Shown: one piece after another, positions 47,516-57,680 of the stretch
Numbering within the stretch: position 1 is the first letter of the stretch
How the letters are laid out: every line of letters begins with the position of its first letter
Source: Paragonimus skrjabini miyazakii
Taxonomy: Eukaryota; Platyhelminthes; Trematoda; Plagiorchiida; Troglotrematidae
Length of the DNA stretch: 64,000 bases
Assembly: GCA_014338405.1 (NCBI GenBank)
Contig: JTDE01000311.1
Coordinates: 88,666-152,665, forward strand
Direction of reading: 5' to 3'
Notes under the pieces: model-generated
Told to the model about the DNA's origin: nothing
Databases searched by the model: none
What the model saw: only the letters and a program-made list of their open reading frames with translations
Made by a program: the position numbers and the translations under genes

Positions 47516-48225
47516 TTATGGTAACTTTAGTACGTGAACAAAAGGTTTCTGCGCACACAGATTAGGGTTTCGCAGCCAAATCCCGATCGCCTCCGCGGCA
47601 GCCAAAATACGAGATTTCACACCTCTTATCTGGACACATGTGACACGGTAGATCGGTTTGAATGCGACATTCATATTGGCTCTGTGACCCGTGTCAACTA
47701 GGTGGATCAAACTTGCGCTGGAAAGATTTCATTGTTGTCTGGACGTCAACCGAGCTGGATGTTGTTCGCATATTCTCTCCGACAAGCGCCTTGTTGTGCA
47801 ACCAATATAACCTGCCCCACAAGCACAAGCGAATGAGTAGATACAAAATGACGTAGCACCACTGGGCACTGTGTCTTTGCAGTGAAAGCGTACAGCTGGC
47901 TTAGAGAAGAACGTCAGTCTTAGTTGTTCATCAGAGTCGTATTGAGCCCTCTGGTCAGCGATATATTTGATAATTCGCCTTTGTAAGGCAAGGTAACATA
48001 GATGGCTTTCCGTCCGATAGAAAACTCACGGTCTTGTGACTTCCTTCGTTGCATGTTTCGAGATGCGATACCGATACAGTAATTATGTCCGTAATCCCCA
48101 AACAACACTAGTTTCACACTGCATTCGGTTCCACAAAATCCTGACTTGGCAACTAACTTCATATTTATTGTGTTGTATTTGGCCAGCTTGTTCGTCACGT
48201 TTTGATTTTTTATTGGTAATCTCAT
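47516..48225 (-). pseudogene. PLE-5: linker and GIY-YIG nuclease
   Basis: Minus strand: a linker segment RKAIYVTLPYKGELSNIS (48003-47950, matching KKDVFLFLLFKGDYLANEI of PLE-3), then a stretch with stops. The nuclease follows, YSFACACGAGYIGCTTRRL with SERICEQHPARL at about 47840-47740. The C-terminal part (open to 47516) carries LVDTGHRANMNVAFKPIYRV and AAAEAIGIWLRNPNLC. The reverse transcriptase core is missing. GIY-YIG nucleases nick the target in PLE retrotransposition; here the frame is broken. Confidence 0.85.
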
Positions 48226-48307
48226 CCTCGCCGTGTGCTATCTTGTTGTTTTGGTTAATAAAGTTTTATTTATCAGAGTTCGTTAAGATTTCAAATTCAT
48301 TAAGAAC

Positions 48308-50530
48308 ATGAATAAAACAATGAGAAGACGCAAATCATGTGATGTTCTCCGATGTAACATTTCGTACACACATGGACATGTAACTAATTTTCAACGTGTC
48401 AAATTCCACAGAGCGGAAGTCATGGCTTAAGGGATTAAACTAACAGACATCAAAAGTGAAAAATCACAATTTTGAGAATGCTGACTACTAGGGTAGCCGC
48501 AGTGTCAACACAAATTCTTTTTGAACACACAGGGGGACTGTGATGTTTAATGGTCAAAGCCTTAGCAAACTGGAGGATACGTTTCCGGTTGCTTCGAAAG
48601 ATCACCGAGAACGCGTAAGAAACTTTGACTGTGTCCTGTTTGTATTGTGTGCCTTGCAACGGAAGATGCGGGGTGCCGTCCATTGGCATCTGTACAGGCT
48701 CTTAGCGTTTCTAACTGCGTCTCCAGCCATTTGGTTACATGCTCCTTGATACGAACAGCTAGTTGACCGTTTGTCCTCCCTATGTAGCTCATACTGCAGC
48801 TACACGAGTATTTGTATAAACAGTGAGATGTGACAGACGTACACTGTTTGTTCGTAACTGGGGAGACTGGTAGAGTTCTCGTTCGTTGTATTATATACAA
48901 CTTTGCGGCGTTATAATTCCTGGATACGGCCGCCGTTAGACGCTTCCTCGTCATTGTTGACCAGATGTCCCCTAGAAACGAAAGTTCTAAGTACACCGTC
49001 CTCTTCGGTACTGTCGTCACTTCTACAGTTGGAATGACGGCTTTGCTGTACTTTTTAATAAATCGCAGGGGGTACCCGTTGACCTGCAGAGTGTCTGTCA
49101 GTATGCCTAACTCTAGCTGTAGGTTGTCTTCTGTGCAAATCCTACGTGCTCTATGGAAAAGCATCCTGACTAGGCTTCTCTTATGCTGCACCGGACAGAA
49201 GCTTTCGAAATTATTGTACTGTCCAATCCAGGTAGGTTTCCTGTAGACGGATCTCCCTACCGTGCCATCTGGTCTTCGAGTGACTAGAATGTCCAGGTAC
49301 GGAAGGCAGCCATTCGCTTCGTTCTCTCTCGTCAGTATTAAGTTTAGATGAGCCTGGTTCAACTTCGAGAATAAAGTATCTGATTCACTCGAGTTCTCAA
49401 AGATGGCTAGAATATCATCTACGTAGCGTCTGTACAACACTGGTTTTGACAGGCTTTCGTATAGTGTGGATTCTACTTTGGCACTGAAAAACTCCGCTAG
49501 AAGTGAACCTAACGGACTGCCCATTGCAACCCCGTCCACTTGTCGGAAACTATACGTTCGAAAATTGAACCTTACATTATGTGTGCATAAAAGTAATAAC
49601 GACTTCAGTTCGGTCACTGAGATAGGAAACGGAACACTGCTGCTTACAGTAAATTCGCAAATGCTATCAACTGTTTCATGAAGCGGAATGTTGGTAAACA
49701 GGGATGTCACGTCAAATGAACACATACGTTTATCTCGGACATTTAAACCGTCTATACAATTAACAAGTTCGAGCCTGCGGCAGATTTCCTTTTCCACTTC
49801 TTGGACGTCATCAGGATTATCATCCGGGAGAAACTTCTGAGTGTCATTAAGAATTTCAAATATTTTATCCACGTACTCCGCTTTATCCATCAACACAACC
49901 TCTGAGCCTTTGTTTGGACTTGACACCATCAAGTTCTCATTTGTCTTATTTCTCGTAGGCTTTGGAAGTGTGCCGGTGTTAGTAAGTTGTGACGCTTTTG
50001 TTTGTAATTCTGGTGTTGTTAGGCGACATCCACTGGTTTTGCTTTCAACCAATTTTGATTCTCCTCAGACGTTGGCGAATGTTGCTGAAGTTGATCGTAA
50101 AGATTTTCAAACTGGGCATGTAACCCGAGTTCTTCAACTTTCTTTGGTGGTATAGCAAACGTCAATCCTAAAGACAGGGCCTCCAATTGAGTGTACGAAA
50201 GTGTTTCTGATGACAGGTTGGTTACATACCTATCCAAGTCTTCAGGAAATGATGACGTATTTGTAACGGGACAAAAGGAATCATCAAGCGATTTTGTCAC
50301 ATTCGCTTTCGTACGTCGCCGAACTGTACTACAAAAATTCATTTACTCGATTCGACTCACAATTGACAGGTTATCCACAATAGGCCACAACTTTCCGTGC
50401 ATCTCCTCGAGCGACTCCAACTTTTGCTGACACATTTCGAGATGAAATTTGGTAATCCGCTTTAGGTTAGAGCTGTTAATAAAAATCTTGGTTTCAGCGA
50501 ACAGACCTATGCAAGCCCCAGTAGACACAG
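48308..50530 (-). pseudogene. PLE-6: nearly full-length Penelope-like reverse transcriptase with GIY-YIG nuclease
   Basis: The best PLE in the window, minus strand. Three consecutive blocks give about 690 codons, near the usual PLE length. The N-terminal region (50528-50019) holds one in-frame stop at 50343. The main 496-codon block (50052-48562) lies one frame over, so an indel sits near 50040. The C-terminus continues to 48450 in a third frame after an indel near 48590. In the main block: KGSEVVLMDKAEY at 48-60, FDVTSLFTNIP at 113-123, GVAMGSPLG at 174-182, catalytic YVDD at 210-213, VNGYPLRFI in the thumb-linker at 324-332, and the nuclease CSMSYIGRTNGQL with RIKEH at 419-438. The 3' UTR runs to about 48308. 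It was probably active recently, with only about three disabling changes. Confidence 0.92.
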
Positions 50531-51290
50531 CTGATAAGAAAAAGATCTATGTTACATCGTCATTCAAATGGGATGCGGCAACCGATCTGATAACACGGTA
50601 ACTAACTGACGCGATCGGTAGTGCCTATTACGCTGCAAGTCCCATCGTAACGTTCCACTCAAAACGGACGGTGCCACTTAATCTGAAAGATAATATGCCA
50701 AACAATGCTGCCTCATTTTTGATCTATTCATTTGCCTGTTCCTGTGGTTCAGCATATATTGGTCGCACCACTAGGTATTTGTCAGAAAGAATTCGTGAAC
50801 ACTGCCCGGCGTGGCTTACCTCCGGAACAACAAACATCCTGGCCCACTTAATCGACTGTGATTGACACACAGAGACGTTTCGCATAGTCTACAGTGCCCG
50901 GCCGCCGCGTCACGAAAGATCAAGTGACGCATCCTGTCTATAGCCGAGGCGGTCGCAATCCGATTACGTCAGCCGGATTTGTGTGTTCAAAAATAGTTCG
51001 TTCACATCCTGGGATGACCGTGGCCAAACACCTACAGTCAACCCAAGCGACGATTTGGTCCTGTCCCCCCAACTCACCCCAGTTAAAACTGACTTCCTAA
51101 AACCCACCTCCCTTGTGATGATGACCACAACGAAGTCGTGTTTGTGTTTTACCAAATCGCTTTACCCTCGTGCTATTTTTATCAGTGACTTCCCTGGCTG
51201 TTTCTTGCTTTGATATATAATTGTACCAGCCTAAGATTAGAATTTATCGAAAACAGTTCTATTCGCTGTTCTATTCGCTACACAGTATTT
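50531..51290 (+). pseudogene. PLE-7: 5'-truncated linker, GIY-YIG nuclease and 3' UTR
   Basis: Starts abruptly next to the 5' end of PLE-6, head to head. Plus-strand blocks: KKKIYVTSSFKWDAATDLI (about 50538-50594), a 64-codon open frame 50671-50865 with YSFACSCGSAYIGRT and LSERIREHCPAWL (GIY-YIG), a frameshifted C-terminus (ETFRIVYSA, SDYVSRICVFKNS), and a 3' UTR with TATAATTGTACCAGC (51216-51230) shared with PLE-4. It belongs to the PLE-3/4/5 group, not to PLE-6. Confidence 0.85.
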
Positions 51291-52374
51291 TTCGAAACCA
51301 AAATAGTTCTTGATTATTTCCACGAGGATTTTCAATTATTTCGAAATCGATTAACCGTATTTTAAGTACTGAATACCGTTGGTGAATTATATCATAATGA
51401 GTCAAAATCTTACATGCATTTTAACGAATATACTTTTAATGAATACACTATGTCCTACATCGTTAATGTTTTTACGATTATACGATAGTTGACTTGTTAA
51501 GGTCACATGTCATCTAGCTATTTAGAAAAAATAATCATTCGAAGCAAACATTTCATAGATTAAAATGGGAGTTAATAAAATGTGTACAAGCAAGGGTTAA
51601 GACTGACCAGGTTAGGGGAGGCTGTCAAAGTGGGTAGGTTTCACAAGTGTTAAATTTAATATCTTCCAACTGTTGACAAACTTTGATACGAAAGGGATGC
51701 CCTTCTTTGAGTCTGATCAAGCGATAACAGGAAATGAGCTATCAGAGTAGGTAAGTAACATCGGAGGCAAGTTTTGTAGTCTGATAAACAGTAATTCGAT
51801 ACTCTTGTATGGCTCTAGATCAGTGAAGTTAAAATCCCAGGTGTATTCTTACACCTATTCCTCAATCCGTGATTACCTCTACCGTTGAAATATTTTAACA
51901 GTGCTGATGAAAAATTCACCAATCCACTTGTTTCCATCCAGGCTGTACCTCCTCCCAATCAGAAGAACTGACCTCAAACCTTAGTCTTCATTAGTAACAT
52001 TATCTCTCTCTGGCTTATCAAGTATAGTGTACAAATTGAGCAATTTCTACACTACAAGCTAAGCAGTTATTTATAGACCTCTCCGTACTATGAGTTCTGA
52101 TTAAGTTGGGACATTCCAGATAATATTTGATTAGCACAGATCACTGGGGCAATAAATTATACTTCCACCTAGTAACAAAAAGGTAGTCGGTGCACTTTTT
52201 TCTCAGTCTATCATTTGATAATACCAAACGTTATTGAGGTATCTGAACAGATTACAAGTATGCATCATAGGTAACTAACATCGTACTAAATTTGTGTACT
52301 TATGAGCAGTGAAGACAAACTACGAAGTGCTAACAACACATACAGTAATAACAAACAATCAGTTGAATAAAACT
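51291..52374. other. No recognisable feature
   Basis: AT-rich sequence without open frames of note or family matches. Confidence 0.5.
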
Positions 52375-52660
52375 CTCGATTAATCGCAGTATTTACATTC
52401 AATTAACCATCTGAGCCAACCCTTTTGGAAATGAACTGGACATGAACGTTTAGATGTGATAGTTTTGTATGAGGTCACCTCAGAAAAACACGGACTGGAA
52501 TAAAGAACCACACCTTTCTCAAGAATGATCTCTGAAAAAGGGAAACGCGTTAATTTATTGCCTCTATTCGAAAAAAGTTGATAAGAATATAGACTGCGTG
52601 TTTCACTATTTATACTGACCAAACCCTCGATTACGCATTAGTAACCTGAAAAGATATAGT
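52375..52660. repeat. Probable SINE-A relic
   Basis: Left end CTCGATTAATCGCAGTATTT (52373-52392) resembles a minus-strand tail. Right end ACCAAACCCTCGATTACGCA plus TTAGTAACCTGAAAAGATA (52617-52657) resembles a plus-strand tail and tail-head junction. If correct, this is another tail-out pair whose centre has decayed. Confidence 0.4.
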
Positions 52661-52724
52661 CATGTGAATGCACACCCCTTTTCCCTCTCGTGAATTTACT
52701 TCTCCTTTAGAACAGATTTAATGT

Positions 52725-52800
52725 TGAGAAAGGATTAGCTTCTACTTGATTCGAACTAGCGGCAGAATATAGTTTCTTCTCTTTGGTATAGGCTCGCAAA
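52725..52800 (-). repeat. SINE-B relic
   Basis: GGATTAGCTTCTACTTGATT followed by CGAACTAGCGGCAG matches the reversed tRNA-like 3' part (box B) of SINE-B. The box A side is unreadable. Confidence 0.45.
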
Positions 52801-55800
52801 ATGATTCTCGGTTTACCATTACGAGTAGTCTGTGGCAATTCAACTTTCGTATCCTATTGAATTTTACTCACACTTTCAATCACACTATGGAATATCATGA
52901 GGGTTATGAACAGAGTTGTTTGAACGACAATTCTGGCGTCATTATTTAATGGACGTATGCACATACAGCTGTTTCTTCTTTTCAGTGTGCAATACTCGAG
53001 GGGGGATTTAACAAACGCTATTTTCTTTCCGAAAGACAACAGTTGTCGTTTACGATACTGACCTAAGAAACCTAAACCGATAGACCTTAGACGTGTGCCG
53101 AACAACCTGAGACAGACTATTTGGCTTTGAATGTGTCAACCGCAGACAAACAGATTGGAAAAATCGTCCGGTTAGCACGTGGTTCACAAAAATAACTCTA
53201 CTGTCAATGGGAACAATGAAGTTAGTCTTGCTGTATAACTGATGAACAGGAACCGTACATATTAGTATACCTTATTATAAGAAAGTATACAAACGCTTTC
53301 ACATTGCGATCTAGACAGTTAAGATTTGTTTAAAATTTATCATAAATCATAAGGCTGCGAGTGATCCAGTAGCTGTCAAGGTCGTAATCAAATAGGTAAA
53401 CAGGAGCTGATAGTTCAAATGATTATTCAAACTTTCTTTAAAAAACATTTGTATAGAGTATGATTATCGCTCTCGAAGTTGAGAGAATTTTTTCTGGTCG
53501 TAATAATGTACGGACTAAGTAATGATAGAAAAAAGTTGAATTGACTGTAAAACAATTTCGATCTGTTTTTCTGGCAGTTTTATCGTTCATTATTGAAATC
53601 ATACTTGATTAAACATAGTGAGCCTTGCTTGTCTTTTACACAGAAGTAACTTTAATTCTTCTAAGCAGAGGTTCAATTTTTGTCATATTGCCTATCACCA
53701 AACAGGTTACTGAGCACGTGCCTTACCGAGTATTTTCAATGAAGTTAACCGATCTACTAACCATTTTTTCACTTTTGTACACCACTTTCTAACATCAGTT
53801 AACACTAATCATTTAGTTGAAAAGTTGACGAGGTCAACAATTTCATGTCTGCTGTTTTACCCACAAATTTCTCTTTATTGTTGATATCACTTTGGATTTT
53901 GCTCCTCGAAGTCGTGTTAATTGCTTACTGTGCCATTGGTTTATAATCGCCTGTTTTTCTTACCATGACCCTCGCCACCATCACAGCGGCCATGGACACA
54001 ATTCACGAATAATACACCAGTGAAATTATCTTGACTAAAAAGATAGTGACTGTGAAGGGACATGAAAAAAGTTGACTTTTAACGATAGTTTGATTATTCC
54101 ATCTGTTAGTTACATCGGATGTGAAAAAACTTGACTTTCGGAAAACGCTCAAATGCAAGCGCTACTTGGAATCTTGGTAGTTATATTTTCAACTTAATCA
54201 CTCTATTGTAGAATGGGGTAGTTAGCTGAGAGTTACAAGCTCAAATCTACCGAAGATACTAATCTTCTAACATCTAACCTCTTAAGCTGTTCCTATAATC
54301 TGCCGAAATAATAAAAATTTTGTTGTTGGCTCAGACAGTAAGGAAACGTGTTATTTATCTTGTCATCGTGAAGTCAATCGAGGAACTGCTTTGCACTAAC
54401 AGGAAACATCAATTCTGCTTCATCGTCTGCCTTAAGTCTGAGCAATGATATATGAGTCTTTTCCAAACTCAGTTCTTCCGCTTCATTCCTGTTTCTGCTC
54501 TGTTGTCTTGTGATATATGCTAACTGATGAAATCGTATAAAATGCTATTACCTTCGTTCGCAATCGGACTTCTGATTCTATCGTTATCAAACAAACTCAT
54601 GCAGATAGCCAGCCTGGAAAGCTCATGGAATCAGTAGTTGTTCAGATGATGAAAGTACAGCTTTAATTTCAACAGGCGTCTAACGTGCGTGGGTTGATCT
54701 TCTTAGTGCAAGTGAATCAAATCAGAGCGCGCCATCAATCGTCCCCTTTTCTTCAAAGAGGTTTCAGGCTCTGAGCTACTGTTTATTTAATAGTAGTTTG
54801 AATAGAAAATAAAAATGTTATTGCAGAAATGGTTAACAAATGTTGATCGGATTAATTATTGGTCGTTGCTAGCGTCACCTGAATAATCCTTACCGAGGCG
54901 CCCATAGCGACAATAAAATATTTGTTCTCATGGATGTTTGCTCAAGTAGCCAGTGCACGTTTTGAGTAGTACAATAAGTTTAAGCGCTCACTTGAAGATG
55001 TTCTAGATGTCACTTCAATAAGCCGTAAATGTCCCTGCAGCATAATGCGAGAGTCCCGCCACTGTAGTCACTGACAGAAATCTCACAAGTATTCTTCCAT
55101 TTCTACTGACCAAATGTGAAAACGTGAAGTTTAATTTTTAGATTTTGAAAAGGCACCGAAACTCACATTTCGCAAGTGCGCAGATTGCTTGGAAATTGTA
55201 ACCATTCTGTTTGCTTTATAAATAAACCATTTTATGCCTCGTACAGAACGTTAAATACAGGAAGCGAAGCTGACAAGGGAACGGTAAGTAACGGCTGTTA
55301 CAGCTATACATACTTCAACGGTTTATTACCTAAATGTGACAGGGATAATAACTCATCAATTCGAAAACCATATATGATTTAGGAATGAAGTTCAATACTT
55401 GAGACCTTTACATTTAAAGTCAATCAATCAAAATCAGGTGCCTACACTTTGTGGAAAAACAACCGGACTTCAGCTGAGAGTGAGCTGGCTCTCACACCGC
55501 AGTTTCACTGAACATAATCATTTCCCAGGCTGTTCAACGACAACATTCACAATTGATCATTTCCATGCCTAATATTTTATGCTAGAATCCGAATGGGCTA
55601 CGAAGGGCCCAGCCCCATAGTGACTGCTTCCAACTCCGCTTAAGTCATCGGTTAACCAGTTGCTATTCCAAATCCCTGAATTCGTTCGCTGTAGTGAGTG
55701 CTCTGTGTGATCAACTATACATAATCGTTCCTAATACATGAGCCAAAAATGAAAATGTGTGCATTTTTAGGAATTTACAAAATTAACCGGTTTCATTAAA

Positions 55801-56284
55801 AAAAAGCTGAAGTTATCCTAATAATGGAGAGGAAATTAATGCATTCGCGTGATGCTTCATCGACTTTTCCACACGCGTTGAATGCGTGTCTGTCGACCGA
55901 TCGACCACCATTTAGGTTGACCATCTTATCGACTGTGAGAACCAACTGTACACACGTTCCTTGTTCACACATTGCGCACTACCTCATGTTGGACTGACTA
56001 CTCTATACTTGCTTATCTTGTTGATGTTGCAATAAACCGTTTCTATCGTACGATAATCATTTTGTTAAACGGCAAATGTAACATAAATGACCAACTAATC
56101 ATACACGGAAACGGACAAATTGGGTAATCGACTTCTCCAAGTCATAATTCATAACTTCTATGGGTATTACTCTGTGAAAGCTTACTAAATTTCTTTTTAT
56201 AGTTAATACGAGTGCTGAGCGACTTCAGCTTTATACCTTCAGAACAGTATCTAGTTTTTTTTAACTTAATTTTGCTATATCTTT
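52801..56284. other. No recognisable feature
   Basis: AT-rich. AATAAACCG near 56031 inside a T/G-rich context resembles an LTR or transcript 3' end, but no element could be bounded. No exon was recognised. Confidence 0.45.
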
Positions 56285-56690
56285 CCTTGCTCAATAATAA
56301 TTAAGAATGTTGTTAATAATGATTAGTTTGACAGATTTGATTATTTAGATGAGACCCAATTATGAAAAACCAGGGCTTTGGCTAGATTCGAACCAATGAC
56401 AACCGCCCAACCAGCTCAGCTACGAAGCCACATCAGGAACTCGGAAATTTCATATCTCGATTCTGTTACTCACTCGTGTGGAACCCATCAAATGATCCAG
56501 GATATCGACTGTCCTGGTAGGTTTTTTCAAACAGTTTATGCTGTAACCAACCAACTATACTGTTGCTTATAGCTCAGTCGGTAGAGCGTTTGCTATGTTT
56601 AGGCATGCTGTTTTCTGTCGTTGGTTCGAATACAGCTGAAGCCCTGATTTTTCACAATTGGGTCTCATCTAAATACGAATTCATCAAATT
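56285..56690. repeat. SINE-B copy 3: fold-back with two opposed tRNA-like segments
   Basis: Order on the plus strand: reversed head start (about 56300-56343), reversed tail (TTTAGATGAGACCCAATT, 56345-56362), reversed tRNA-like segment to 56432, reversed head (to about 56565), plus tRNA-like segment (56570-56650; box A TAGCTCAGTCGG, box B GGTTCGAATAC), plus tail (AATTGGGTCTCATCTAAATA, 56656-56675). The outer 50-60 bp of the two arms are a near-perfect inverted repeat. A head start lying next to a tail shows a tail-to-head join. Confidence 0.8.
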
Positions 56691-57450
56691 TGTCAGATCA
56701 GTTCAGTCCATTCGTAAGCCGTTCCCTGCATTTAACGCCGTCCACAATCACCAGCACATTTGTTTGCGTTTACGTAGACCACACCAGCCACATGAAAGTT
56801 TAGCATGAGACCACCGATGTGACCTTCGCCGTAGTTAAGCACATAAACGTTATTGATAGTGAATGTCCAAGTTGGTCCAAACAGTTTGCAAGCGAACAGT
56901 TTTTGCAACCCCGAATGTTTAAGCTCCGCTATCATCCTGGGTGGGCCAGTAGGTGTTAAGTGAAGAGTACTAGACTTATTGTTGGGTAATATCGTATGTT
57001 CAAAGGCTGATTTAAACGATAAACACGTTATTCAACCGTATACATACTAAACGTCCAGTCGTAGGTGCATTGAGAAATATACGCCATTAAACAGCTTAAC
57101 GGCTGGACGTCCTGAACTGCCCCCACTTATCCCACTCCCTATGACTTTGTAAGCGCGCTGTAACAATGGAGAAATGAATACCGATCCAGTACGAACCGTA
57201 AAACCAAAATGCTCATATTGGCAAAACCCACAATTCAAATTCGGATGTACAATTGAGCACGTATTTTTATAAAATGTTTTCGTCTTGTCATATATGAGTC
57301 AGTTATGTAATAAAATTCATTTAAGGGTGATGCGAATGTATATCACCGGTTGCCATGTGGAAGACAGCTTTGAACTTATCTCGTTTGAACAGCACTACAA
57401 TGCGTCCTTTCAGAAATCAAATGTGTATAGACGTCGAGAAGAATGTCCAG
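56691..57450. other. Downstream of the kinesin-like gene; no feature
   Basis: This would hold the 3' UTR of the minus-strand gene ending at 57451. No clear AATAAA was found on that strand. Confidence 0.4.
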
Positions 57451-57680
57451 TTAACTTTTGTTGTATTCTGCGTTCGCCATTTGACGTCGTCTAATTTTCT
57501 CACGTGCCCTAACGAACATCAGAATATCTGCATCTACGACCGGATCGCCGGTGAGGGGGATTTCTCCGAATTGTGCGCTGACAACCTTCGAATGGTGTTC
57601 GAGCTCACGTACCGGCGTGGATGATTCCGTCGCCTGTCCGGTGGATTGGCTGGGACTCAATGTCATAGGGGACCGCGAAC
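57451..57680 (-). CDS. KIF6: Kinesin-like gene, last exon with stop
   Basis: Acceptor CGTTTTAATCCAG before 57680. Its first two bases complete the Ser codon begun by the 59638 exon. 75 further codons follow to a TAA at 57451-57453. Contains the conserved-looking C-terminal block IPLTGDPVVDADILMFVRAR and a basic end. Confidence 0.6.
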
